NCBI GenBank assembly: GCA_008330645.1
Contig: VLTN01000054.1
Location: forward strand, 124,001-188,000
Length of the DNA stretch: 64,000 nt
Source: Cafeteria roenbergensis
Taxonomy: Eukaryota > Sar > Bigyra > Bicosoecida > Cafeteriaceae
Reading direction: 5' to 3'
Part shown: positions 14,201-21,919 of the stretch, one piece after another
How positions within the stretch are numbered: position 1 is the first letter of the stretch
Layout: each line of letters starts with the position of its first letter
Position numbers and translations under genes: made by a program
Notes under the pieces: generated by a model
Database searches by the model: none
Told to the model about the DNA's origin: nothing
What the model saw: only the letters and a program-made list of their open reading frames with translations

Positions 14201-17200
14201 CGCCAGCGCCGCTACTGCCGGCACCAGCACCCCTGCTGCGGCCGACCGCAAGGCCTCTGCTCCCTCGCGCCGGGAGGTGCTCTGCTGGCCGCTCGCGCAA
14301 ACCGCCGTCGCTACTCCTGGCGCCAGCCACCCGGGCGTCGCCTGGGGTCATCAAGCCGTCCGGCAACAGAGCAGAGCCCTGCTCTCGCGCAATCGCACCC
14401 TCTCTCGGCCCGTTGGAACTCTCACCGCCTCGGCCGCCCCCCGGGAGGTGCCCCGCGCTGCGAGGCAGCGTGGCCCTGGGAAGCAGCGTGGGGTCTTCCG
14501 GGGCCACGAAAGCGTCGTCAACGGGCGCGAACAGCGTGCAGTTCCGCAGGCGGAGGTGGCCCCTCTGCACAGCGCGCTCCACCGCAGCCAGGAACCGACG
14601 GGCCCCTGCCGCGATAAGCACCTGGCGAAGCGACGGAAGGGCCTCGCCCGATCCTTCCACTCCCATGAGCCGGCCCTGCTCTGCCTCAGTCATGGACACG
14701 ACCAGGTCTGACGCGGCGCGCTGGGCAGCCCGAGCGGCAGCCCTCACTGACCTCACGCGGGAGGGCTGCTTGCTCAGCGTGGAGCCCATCACCACGACAT
14801 CTCCCATCACGATCGAGAGCCCGGCGACGGGAGGGCGCCGCCACGAGGAGCCCTCAGTGCCGGGGCGGGAGATCATTTGTCCGCCGCTCCCGGCGCCAAG
14901 CGTGCCAGCCACGCGACTGTGCAGGCCGCCGGCTCCTCCTAGGCCTCCACCGCCTGCGCTCGATGTTGCGCGCGTATCCGCAGTGTCGGGCCTGCCCAGC
15001 AGCGCGGCACCCACGCCGCGCCCCATGGCAGGAAGGCCAGCAGACACCGGCCTGGCCCGTGCCAAGTCGCTGAGCGCCGTCGCTGCGCTGTGCGGCCTGC
15101 CCAGCCCGGCGCCCATGGGACCGCTTTTGCCTCCTACGGACAGCTCGGCCAGTCTTGCTGCGGCAGCGGGATCCACCTCGGGAGTAGGAAGAGGGCCGCT
15201 CGCCTCTGGCGCACACCCAAGCAGCGCCGCCTGGAATAGGGCAGACCTGTACGCCGTAACTGCCGCCGCAATCCCGTGGAGCGTTCCCGGTGCCAGCAGC
15301 GACCCCGCCCTGGCGATGAGCTCTTCCACTTCGGACAGCTCTGCCGGACTGACGTCCACGGTGGAAGCGGCCCCGACCATGCTGAGGGCCTGGCGCTCGT
15401 CTGCGGCGGACAGCTGGACGGCCAAGTGGGCCGTCTCCGCGAGGTTCGCCCCGCCCGGCGCCGCGCTGCCCGACCGCGCCGACATGCGGCTCCTTCCGGC
15501 AGAGCTGGCGCGGCTCTGCGGCCGCCAGCCGCCTCCCACGCCGAGGCCGTTCGCCGAGAGCAATGCTGAACCCGCTCTTGCCGGGCCAGCGCTCGGCGGC
15601 CGCGAGTCACGCCCGTCGCTGGCGCTGCCGGCCATGGAGAGCTTTCCCTCGGCGTCCTTGCCTTCGTCGGCGCGCGCAGCCCACCAGCGGTGACCGGCGT
15701 CTCTCTTGATTCCATCAGAAGCAGCTCCAGCGGCAGCAGCCGCAGCCGCAGTCGCAGCCGCAGCCGCAGCCTCCTCCTCCTCCTCCTCGCTGTCCGTCAC
15801 GGCGTCTTTCGCCATGGCCTCTTCCAGATTGAATGGCACGACCGCTCCACCCAGCGCCTCTGCTTCAGAGGGCGCGGCTGCGTGCCACGGCCGCCTTGGC
15901 CGGCGCCTCCCCCCTCCGGTGGCGGCGCCGCCGCCGCGCCCGCCGCCCGACCCCGAAGCCGCTCCTGCTGAGCTGGTCGAGCCCCGCTGAAGCGGCCCTG
16001 CGTGGGCCTGCCGCCTGGCCTCCGCTGCCGCTCGCTTCCGCTGCCCAAGCAGCAGCCGCCTCGCAAGCAGTGCCGCCGGCAGCGCCTGTGCCCGGGGCAG
16101 CCCGAGGAGCAGCAGCGCAACTCGTCGCCCCTCCAGAGCGACGTGCGGCAGGGCCTTGCGCAGGCGCCTCAGGGCTGCGCTGACCCCGCTCACGAAGGCA
16201 GCTCTGCCGGCGGCGGAACTGGCCTCAGCGGCGTCGACGGCGGCAGCGCGGCACCAGGCGCGGACGTCGGCAGGCACGGCGCAACGGTCGGTGGCCTGGG
16301 CTGCCCCAGAAGGAGCCCCAGCCCTTCCGATTGACGCCCCGTGGCTTCCGGCGCTGCTGCTTGCGGCACCGGACGAGGCTCCGCCGAAGTATCCGCTGCC
16401 CCCGGCAGTGGTGCTGGAGGGGGGGAACTGGCTCTGCTGCGCCCGCAGTGGCAGAGCTGGCGGAACGCCGCTGCGCCCCCTTGCGCCCCTGATCACTTCG
16501 TCCTCAAGCTGGCCAATGGAAGCCTTGACCGCCTGAACGGCCGCCACGGCAGCTGCCGCTGTGGCAAGGCCCCCACCCGCCAGGGGAGCCCCGATCACGC
16601 CCCCTGCCAGCAGCAGGGCGCTGGCCGCCACCACCCCCGGCGCGTTGAGCCTAAGAGCCTCCTCGATCCCCTCCCCGGCGGCGGCCAGCGCCTCCTCGGC
16701 CTCCAGCCTGCCCCGCAGGGCCCCCGCCCGACGCTTCCACGCGCCGTACGCCGCACCCTCTGCCTCGCCGCGCACCATGGCCGCCTCCTTCAAGCCGTCA
16801 CGCCGCCGCCTCTCCACCGCCTCGTCCCCGAAGAAGCCGCTCCGATCGAAATCCACGACCAAGGGGGCCACCACGCTGCCCGTTGCGTCCCGGCGAAGCC
16901 TCGCCGCCCGCTGGGCTGCGGTTTCGTCGCCGCCAGCACCAGCGCCGGGCTCGCTGCCGGCGCCTGTGCCCGCGCGGGCGGGCTTTGCTCGTGGCTTGAA
17001 GTGAATGCAGGTGGCGCTGGCGCCCGCCGCCGCGCCGCTCAGCACCGCCATGGCCGCCTCGAAGCCTCCGTAGGACATGAACCTGGCGTACGCGTCCACC
17101 ACCCACGTGTGGCCCGGGGGCCTCCTCCTGCGCGGGCGCACGGTCGAACGATCGCTCCTGGCTCGCCCGCTCCCGGCCGGGCCACTCGCGGCCAGCGCCC

Positions 17201-18167
17201 GCGAGCCGCGGCTTCCCACCGCGCCTGCGGAGCTCCTTCCGGACCGGGCTGTCATCGCCGCCGAGGCCGGGGGCGACCTGTCGTCCGTGCGCGAGCCAGC
17301 CGCGGCGTCTGCCTCCGCCGCCAGAATCTCCGCAGCCGCCGCCTCGGGCCAAGTCGCCTCCACAACAGCCTCCACCTCGGAGAGGTTGCCAAAGGGCGCA
17401 AAGAGGCGGCGGACGCGCTCGGAGAGCCGTGCGCGCCACTTCGGTGGAAAGAGCGGCCGGCCCGTGAGCGGAGAAACGGTGACAGCCGTTCCGTCCTCAC
17501 GCCACCCCAGCGCCTCGGCAGGAAGCCGCCGCAGCACGACCGTGTCTGGCCGATGCGCTGGCTCCAGAGACGCGAAGGCCAGGTGCGGGTTTGCTCTGCC
17601 GAGGTTGGCAAGTCCGCCCGCGCCTCCCGCAGAGGCGCGGGAGGAGGGCCCACGGCCACGCGGCCCTGCCCCGCCGCTGCCGCCGAAGAAATAGCCAATC
17701 CAGTCGGATGGCCCAGGCGGGCGCCAGAGCAGCACCTCCAGGGCGAGCGGCGTGTCGGCTGGCCCCGTGTAGCCATTTGAGCGCGCCGACTCTGACGCCT
17801 CACGAGTGGGCTGCTGCGACACTGACTGGCCCAGCACGCGAAGCTGGGCCTCTAGCATCACGTCCGCGGCTCGGGCTCCTGGCCCGCGAGAGCTTGCCTT
17901 GCCGTCGGGAACCGCAACGGCAGCAGTTGCGGCCGCGGCAGCCTCCTTGGAGTCAAAGTCAAGCGCGACGTCCCCTCCCACCACTGCGATACCCACAACG
18001 CCGCTCAAATCGATGCCCGCGCGGGCCAAGCGTGTGAGCACGGCCCGCTGCAGCCGCGCAACCCCTGCGCTGCTCGACCGGCAATCACCGGGCTGCTCGC
18101 TTGGCCGCTCCGACGCGGCTGGCTCCCGCACAACCACCCGGAAGCTCGGCAGTAAATGAAAAGCCAT
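8250..18167 (-). CDS. Giant protein: AKAP17A-like N-terminus plus a split FAS1 (fasciclin) domain
   Basis: Single uninterrupted frame of about 3,305 residues from ATG 18167; a longer in-frame start at 18320 would be GTG. Residues 1-560 follow the order of A-kinase anchor protein 17A, a splicing-linked RNA-binding family: a start like MAFHLLPSF, then DWIGYFF, PDTVVLRRLP, an RRM-like stretch with LFAPFGNLSEVE and AYARFMSYGGFEAAM, then VDFDRSGFFGDEAVERRR leading into a charged helix. A fasciclin H1 motif (TLFAPVDDAF) lies near 14,530-14,560. The rest of that fold (LLLAHVV near 8,840 and NGVVVHIIDRILF at 8,270-8,340) is only at the extreme C-terminus. The roughly 1,880 residues between are Ser/Gly/Ala/Pro-rich with an acidic run (13,583-13,703) and some predicted helix. 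No signal peptide is seen. It could be two neighbouring genes sharing one open frame; I favour one gene because the frame stays open for 9.9 kb. Confidence 0.7.
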   Translation of the reverse strand: MAFHLLPSFRVVVREPAASERPSEQPGDCRSSSAGVARLQRAVLTRLARAGIDLSGVVGIAVVGGDVALDFDSKEAAAAATAAVAVPDGKASSRGPGARAADVMLEAQLRVLGQSVSQQPTREASESARSNGYTGPADTPLALEVLLWRPPGPSDWIGYFFGGSGGAGPRGRGPSSRASAGGAGGLANLGRANPHLAFASLEPAHRPDTVVLRRLPAEALGWREDGTAVTVSPLTGRPLFPPKWRARLSERVRRLFAPFGNLSEVEAVVEATWPEAAAAEILAAEADAAAGSRTDDRSPPASAAMTARSGRSSAGAVGSRGSRALAASGPAGSGRARSDRSTVRPRRRRPPGHTWVVDAYARFMSYGGFEAAMAVLSGAAAGASATCIHFKPRAKPARAGTGAGSEPGAGAGGDETAAQRAARLRRDATGSVVAPLVVDFDRSGFFGDEAVERRRRDGLKEAAMVRGEAEGAAYGAWKRRAGALRGRLEAEEALAAAGEGIEEALRLNAPGVVAASALLLAGGVIGAPLAGGGLATAAAAVAAVQAVKASIGQLEDEVIRGARGRSGVPPALPLRAQQSQFPPSSTTAGGSGYFGGASSGAASSSAGSHGASIGRAGAPSGAAQATDRCAVPADVRAWCRAAAVDAAEASSAAGRAAFVSGVSAALRRLRKALPHVALEGRRVALLLLGLPRAQALPAALLARRLLLGQRKRAAAEARRQAHAGPLQRGSTSSAGAASGSGGGRGGGAATGGGRRRPRRPWHAAAPSEAEALGGAVVPFNLEEAMAKDAVTDSEEEEEEAAAAAATAAAAAAAGAASDGIKRDAGHRWWAARADEGKDAEGKLSMAGSASDGRDSRPPSAGPARAGSALLSANGLGVGGGWRPQSRASSAGRSRMSARSGSAAPGGANLAETAHLAVQLSAADERQALSMVGAASTVDVSPAELSEVEELIARAGSLLAPGTLHGIAAAVTAYRSALFQAALLGCAPEASGPLPTPEVDPAAAARLAELSVGGKSGPMGAGLGRPHSAATALSDLARARPVSAGLPAMGRGVGAALLGRPDTADTRATSSAGGGGLGGAGGLHSRVAGTLGAGSGGQMISRPGTEGSSWRRPPVAGLSIVMGDVVVMGSTLSKQPSRVRSVRAAARAAQRAASDLVVSMTEAEQGRLMGVEGSGEALPSLRQVLIAAGARRFLAAVERAVQRGHLRLRNCTLFAPVDDAFVAPEDPTLLPRATLPRSAGHLPGGGRGGESSNGPREGAIAREQGSALLPDGLMTPGDARVAGARSSDGGLRERPAEHLPARGSRGLAVGRSRGAGAGSSGAGVGGGVAMPKLGVSAVRRRRDAKDGPLSRGLDASRLLPRLGENARHRQGGRALESVGSGARLAEDGGESVGSSASSSEGSCDSDEDSSSSESGSGSEVSSGSTEQGAVGGRQPGSTAYLQGAALPFAPQGAGPSQCTEQGVLASPSGGRAASTGLQHSQGAGDDSGGKEEEDEAEDDEDEDEEDEAEDEAEDEEEDEDDEEDDEEDEGRGEGGSAPGSTSPTSSRPPRPLARTPNLPGAPSSSDQDRRDGPLARQLRLQSQQPSLGELRQGSPGPTAMRMELDSGRAAYSKDPGVAEQALLAGAGRAASPMSGAQQRSADGVDAAMRRGAAAAGGWPATMPVPLGSREGGDAWRGLSRDGVTLRESPSRLPGLRSVSDLPPGRTTYSPVQSPLPGSRGGTAAHRWRSGGALHGASSQSTGTSEALPAGRAGATDGGALTSGAGSLERGPIGRGEGARPWQKAEQEAGRGTGHAAAAALSTLRRLVEAEDEIRGRRRSRAGRVARSGAGGNAGEQSAHAGASPADDGDGDGDGDPNADTDDGEAITPRTPPAEAAARADPLLRFDGQHVDPTVGAAARAAGAASRAVAIREGLAIERNRGRAEVRARVRTAERAGKATASNPVYGMPTGAAGGGGSRAEEAARAARAAAESGATASRVRVKIAQARSTSAHFERLVAERDAALAAWEAVEGARLRRRDWEHRQAVEALAQASLAANEAESTAGLEPPPGNDERRVDEFRQSLKAPLSLAGPDSPAPRPAFALSFATSPAGRSRVSIAEEDQETFRRGQSGRRELFPALAGGGASAGPTSASNQGGEDEEGVYHAGAGAADGDDHDSDDNRDDASGMADEAASEPISAPEGEASKRPHASLAASPWQSPRSPGAGIHHVTAASADGSLARGVIASASAPTPERRTTWPRGSSAARGAPGVESSLGGSSPAGSSLGIEGRGTAALGSLASGASAGVSAGAMPVAPLGDGSDAVRGGGVVLPDGARRQFELSGQPADLPPGLHGASLGGEQRSPQAGVVGDLLGRPGERAGLRRMDSGAALLPSACATQPVGVSHRRRSSAGSPVRPSSRLAGDAAPQHAPAGPPAYPAAARTASAGVEGFAAGLPPAGKRAGLRVTIDEISTLVGAGESSGGGSSRPRGWAPDTASERDALDHLPGGDRREAGSSRPPSARRVDSDSTAQDTQGEGGGWSPLSRRSRPRHPLGTPSSGHAPAADPDSDGWPSEPGSRALSPRSRVAEGAEGDGAQPALPAKGRAHARAAMAASWAQVGGGAGIAEAACSRTVNDARRWGGAPGNLMASPASLDEGLPAYTPRPMSPLADAPGELDASSATPFSSRPSTPDEPPLQPHRGFEPGGALAPPSRGGPFATASQAAAPRQDAGLPPPVDAARAGLLAARRELAEDDGEHGSRSPRAGHVDGAGAAHPEREPGPDGGEPRDEGSGAVCAVSPMRAASQGDAGPRGQCTVPRLDLASAGLGARPRVPERSVAAEADILARIWGLAQTGGITAATGLGMHGALRRVGSFGSSMAALSADARSVGSWVTQTTLAPGDHVSVSGGYEDAQLDTPRSVARSLRLSGGLPAPARSVGGSSGPGGRADGIGRHRDTGSVKAPRTGSVKGSVASATDGGGSDWPRTPGSALGGSPPEFAATGGPGTSPAPRRNLAAQHGEWPRSAPLMGSATQRSFFESEARFHEGGEEDEGEEAARQRAAELAAAEALLQAEEEPPEGPPPHVRLRLPPTSALRPLADPHEAEEALDGALAPASGTGAVDSSGPPSVWDDALLLAHVVGAPYRLEHLAGFSGGFVPTEDSTSVLRVGTRPHDGAYVLQADVLLDDGRRGGRRPAHRRNDRFHGSLAATALKARSRKHTGRLTELSGSLLLPSTRAQSRHVQHVARLAHGAGLSVRSSLSTSALDKELSRASSAFGHGTTPAARPGDPVEAGPAPIDAIRVVQGNIRCKNGVVVHIIDRILFAGDDPSAR
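12604..12638. repeat. Short GTCGCC hexanucleotide tract
   Basis: A run of GTCGCC units inside the giant minus-strand frame, encoding alternating Gly-Asp on the minus strand. It is coding low complexity, not a mobile element. Confidence 0.8.
13583..13703. repeat. CCTCGT-type repeat encoding an acidic tract
   Basis: Imperfect CTC/GTC trinucleotide repeats on the plus strand. Read on the minus strand they encode about 40 nearly uninterrupted Glu and Asp residues inside the insert that splits the FAS1 domain. The tract is a likely site of replication slippage. Confidence 0.85.
15725..15785. repeat. GCAGCC/CTC repeat encoding poly-Ala and poly-Glu
   Basis: Imperfect trinucleotide and hexanucleotide repeats. 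On the minus strand they encode a run of Glu followed by a long Ala run in the giant protein. Confidence 0.8.
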
Positions 18168-18533
18168 CAGCGGCCAGAGGCCGTCCCGTGGCGGGGGAGG
18201 CCGCCCAGGACGGGTCCGGGCGCGATTTGCGGGGTGGCCGCTCGGAGCCTGCGGAGCAGCAACCTGCTCTGCTTCGGTCCAAGGCTGCCGCGGCGCTCGG
18301 GAGCGTCGTCGTGGCGGCACTCTTGAACGCCTTGGCGCAACGCAGGTGCGCGGGGCAAGGCGCGTTTGTCGCGAGCCCCAAACTGGCGGCGCCTGCGGAA
18401 GGCCTCAGGCTTGGACCGGCACGGCCAGGCCCGCTTGCACTGGCCGTCAACGGCCCTTGTCAGCGTCGCCGCCGACTTTCCGGTGCCACCGGGTGGCCCT
18501 GCTTCTGCCCCCCGCCCGCCCATCGAGCCGCAG
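18168..18533. promoter_or_regulatory. Divergent promoter region, giant gene and DNAL1
   Basis: About 366 bases between the two start codons of divergently transcribed genes. Both promoters should lie here. No TATA-like element is recognised. Confidence 0.4.
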
Positions 18534-19419
18534 ATGATCCCCCTGTCCAAGGCGCTGGCGACATGGGTGAGACGAGAGCCGGGATCGCAGCGCGCACGCC
18601 AGGCCGTCGCCCTGACCGTCCCCGATCAGCTGCATAGCCTCGGTCGCGAGTTCCCGCAGCAGCCACGCGTGCCCGCCCCGCGCGTGATCCTCATCTGTGA
18701 ATATGTCTACTGTGTGCACAGCAAACTGTGACTGGCAAAGTCCCCGAGGAGGCGGACGACATTCGCATCTGCGGCGGCATTTCGGCGGACGGCGGGCACA
18801 CTCGAGCCTTCATCAACAAGCTGGACGCCAAAGTAGGCACGCTCAGCAACTGCGAGCGGCTCTCGCTGTCTACCAATTGCATTGACAAGCTGCTCCCTTT
18901 CTCGGGCATGACCAAGCTGAAGATCCTGTCGCTCGGGCGAAACCTGCTCAAGCGGGTCGAGAAGCTGGACGACCTGGCCGGAACGCTTGAGCAGCTCTGG
19001 TTGTCTTACAACAGCATTAGCGGCCTGGACGGTGTGCTGCCGCTGACCAACTTGCAGGTGCTGTACATGGCTCACAACGCCATCAAGGATTGGGCTGAGA
19101 TCGAAAAGCTCGCTGGCCTCGCCCACCTCCGCGAAGTCATTTTCATCGGCAACCCCATTTACGAGGGCATGGACGACGACACTGCCAGGGCGCACGTTGT
19201 GAAGCGCATCCCCCACGTGAGCACTCCCCGCCCAGCCCGCCGCGGCCGGCGCCCGACTCTGACAGCCCCGACGAAGCCAGCGCGCGCCGTCGCCGCCCCC
19301 GCCGTGGAGCCACGGCCCGCCCTTCGCTGCTCCGCCCCGTGTACGGCTCGCAGATTGTCAAGGTGGACACCAAGCTGGTAACAGATGAGCTCAGGGAGGC
19401 TGCCGCCGCTCTGCCATAG
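18534..19419 (+). CDS. DNAL1: Axonemal dynein light chain 1 (LC1), leucine-rich repeat protein
   Basis: LRR light chain of the outer-arm dynein gamma heavy chain; binds the motor domain in motile cilia. Three exons, all phase 0: 18534-18566 (MIPLSKALATW), 18722-19216 and 19354-19419, giving 197 residues against about 190 for the human protein. The first exon is too short to be found as an open frame, but it supplies the family's N-terminal ALATW segment before TGKVPEEADDIRI. Diagnostic motifs are LSNCERLSLSTNCID, LSLGRNLLKRVEKL, LEQLWLSYNSISGLDG, LYMAHNAIKDWAE and FIGNPIYEG. Exon 3 encodes the short tail VKVDTKLVTDEL, the counterpart of the family's KLDGTPV segment. Donors are GTGAGA and GTGAGC. 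The gene shows that the organism assembles outer dynein arms, consistent with DNAAF1 at 59,486-61,723. Confidence 0.95.
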
Positions 19420-19608
19420 TTGTTGCGGAAACCCTTGTTGGCGGCGAGGGCCTGCCTGCCTTGCCAGGCCGCCTCTGCTGCCGCACCGCCTCCCCCTCAG
19501 CACTGCCGCCATCACCTCCTCTGCCATGCGTCTCTTCTTCTTGCTTGCTTCGTTTGTGTGTCGTGGCGTGCCACCTCCCGCGCACGGCGCGGTGTGGGCT
19601 GTTCGCCT
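19420..19608. other. Intergenic region 3' of DNAL1
   Basis: Short stretch between the DNAL1 stop codon and the downstream end of the opposite-strand gene. Nothing recognisable is seen. Confidence 0.3.
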
Positions 19609-21238
19609 TCATCGCTCGCCTGGTTCAAGGTTCGTTCCCGAGTCGACAAGCTGGCGAACATTCCAAGCACGAGTGTGCTCGAGTTGCTGCAGTCTGCGCG
19701 CTGCAACACGCACAGCGATGTCAGATGCCGAAACGGCCAGCCGCGCCTGCTGGGTGCCGAGCTCCGGGGTGTCCCCAGGCTTGATATCTGCCGACGCCCG
19801 GCTTTCGCCCAGCAAAGCCCCGGTTGGCTCCTCGCGAATGCCCATGCGCGTGCAGTGCGAGCTGCACGGCATTCGTTGCTCTTGGCATCCCAGGGCGCGA
19901 GCTGCGCGGGCGCAACGGCGCAGCCTCGCCCGGAGCCAGCCAGCGAAGCGCGTCGGCTCAACCGCGCGTGCGAGTCGATCGAAAAGCCAGGGTGTCGCCA
20001 GGCCTGCTCGAGCGCTGCGAGCGCTGCGAGCGCTGCGAGCGCTGCGAGCCTTGGGAGCGAGCTGACGGGGCCGCTGAGGTCGATCGTCTGCCACTCGCCC
20101 GCGACTGGTGGGACCTCGCTGAGAAGGCTGCTGCCTCGTTCGCAGGGCTTCCGGCCGCCACAGGCGAGGCGGGATGTAGTGAGGCCGCGTGTTGCCTCGC
20201 TGAGGCCAAGCGGGACCCGGGAGGGTTGGCGACGCGCTCTCCCGCGGGATCGAGCCCTGGAGTCGCCTGAGGGCCCGATTCCGGCGCGAAGGGGGAGTGT
20301 GCCACCGATCGCGCGGCGGCATTCCGTGGAATGACAGCCGATGACCGCTCAATGGGGCGGGCGCGGGGCGGGAGACCGTACTTGCGCCCCGCCCATCGCA
20401 CTGGCTCCGCGCTGGCATCTTGGCTGTAGTCTGGGGCCGCCTTGGCCTCAAGCTCCTGAAGGGTGGCCCCGCTCCCGTATGTGGACGACATCGTGAGGCC
20501 GCGCCGGCCTGCGAAGGGCTTGCCGGCTCTGGGGTCCGGCCGAGCGCCTGGAAGGGAGTCAACCAGCGCGCGGCCCACGCCCGGCAGCAGGGGGAGTGAC
20601 CCACCGATGCGGGCTGCGTGTCCGCTTCGGATCCGCCCCGGAAAGGCGAGTGAAGCCCCGCCCGCGCCACGATCATCGCCGCCGGTTGCAGGTGTCTCGC
20701 AGCCATCCGTGCTTTCGCGGACGCGGTCGTCGGCGGCTTCGTCCTCCGCCTCCTCGAAGCCGGGCACGAGCATCGTGTGCCTTCCGATGGGAACGGAGCG
20801 GAACGGACCCACGGGGACTCGGTCCCGCCCAAAGTATCGACTGTGAAACCACGAAGGGCTCTCGAACGAAACCTGGCTGCCCTCGCGGCAAGGGTCGGAA
20901 ATCACCTTGCGAGTTGTCACGAAGTCCCAGGCCTGCAGCGGCCTGCGGGTTGGGCGCTCAACTTCCTGAATTCGCATCCAAGCTGGCTTCTCGCTATGGG
21001 ATCCCAACGCGATAGCCGTCCGGTCACTGCGGGTCGGCACCACGGCGCGGCAGTGCTGGCCCTCCGTCACCGTGGACCTGGTCCAGCTTGGCTGCAAGCG
21101 CTGTCCTGCGCGAACGCGTGGCCTTTCTTCAGCAGAAGTTGGGTTGCTCCGCTTCCCGGAAGGCCGTGTATCCCAAAAAGGCCGCTCGGGCGCGTGGGAG
21201 TCGCGCGAGCCAGCAGACTCGGCGCGTGCGGAGGCCAT
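19609..21238 (-). CDS. Unrecognised protein, probably two exons
   Basis: I do not recognise this protein. A frame from ATG 21238 (MASARAESAG) runs open to 19958 and looks coding. It has a composition unlike random GC-rich shadow frames, with segments such as RPFWDTRPSGKRS, QAWDFVTTRKVISD, PSWFHSRYFGRDRVPVGPF and RHTMLVPGFEE. Its end is a Ser/Arg/Gln repeat (9-base units at 20,010-20,049) and becomes unconvincing. A different minus frame ending at 19609 has a protein-like C-terminus (GIREEPTGALLGE, ASADIKPGD, RRLQQLEHTRAWNVRQLVD). A splice between the two, somewhere near 19,860-20,100, is therefore likely; I could not fix the site. If no splice exists, the coding end is 19958. No signal peptide or membrane span is seen. 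The Trp/Phe/Tyr-rich short motifs resemble microtubule-associated ciliary proteins in style only, so this is no functional call. Confidence 0.45.
20010..20049. repeat. 9-base tandem repeat (AGCGCTGCG)
   Basis: About four tandem copies of a 9-base unit near the predicted C-terminal coding region of the unrecognised minus-strand gene. On that strand one frame gives repeating Ser-Gln-Arg. Confidence 0.85.
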
Positions 21239-21919
21239 GGCGCCACCTGCCGGAACCGGCTGCCGCCTCAACCAACAGCGCCGGCGAAGCCGAGCCTGGA
21301 TCGGGGAGATCTAGCACGCTTGCCCACCTCAGCTCCCCTCCCCCCCCAACTCGCCTGTGCAGTGGGGTGCGGGGCGCGCGGAGGGCGAGGCGCGCTTGCC
21401 GGACGCCGTGGCCGGTGCAAGCAGTCGGTTGCGGTTCGTGGCGCATATTGCGCGGAATTGCGAACATTTCGCACTGCAAACCGCTTTGGCCAGCGGCGCT
21501 CCGCTCCGGGCTCTCGTTCGCGCCGCAGTCAGCGCCTCGCTTCCTACAACCTTGCTGCTTGCCCGTGTGGCAGTCCGTGGGGGGCGCTCGCGGCTTGTGG
21601 TTGTGATAGGCGGCGCTCGGTGCGGGCGAAAAACAACCCGCGACCGGGGCTTGGCTCTGTCCGCAGCGCAGCCAGAGAGAGCAGCGGCCCACGCGTCGCT
21701 GGGGACAGCCAAAGACGGCGACCGCGAAGCTTGCAGTGCCAGCGTGGTCTGACTTGTCTAGGGCAGGGCGGCACAGCCCACGCAAGCAACGCGTGTGCCC
21801 ATTGCTCTGACCGTTCCGGCGTCTGCAGGTTTCGCTTCTGGTTGCTGCACAACGCTTGCAGTTCCTGGCCCTCAGGTCGGCACACTGGCCAGCTGGCAAC
21901 CTGTGAAGAGCTCACGTCC
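21239..21919. promoter_or_regulatory. Divergent intergenic region
   Basis: About 680 bases between divergent start codons. The plus frame of the downstream gene is open through it, but the translation has no conserved look. It probably holds both promoters. AT content rises locally near 21,450-21,480. No motif is recognised. Confidence 0.35.

Noticed and set aside
13858-15693. Plus-strand frame of about 611 residues inside the giant minus gene
   Set aside because: It is Ser/Pro/Ala-rich antisense shadow. The minus strand carries recognisable domain motifs and a longer open frame.
20777-21919. Upstream in-frame extension of the secreted ankyrin protein
   Set aside because: It overlaps an opposite-strand gene and looks random. 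The ATG at 21920 gives a signal peptide.
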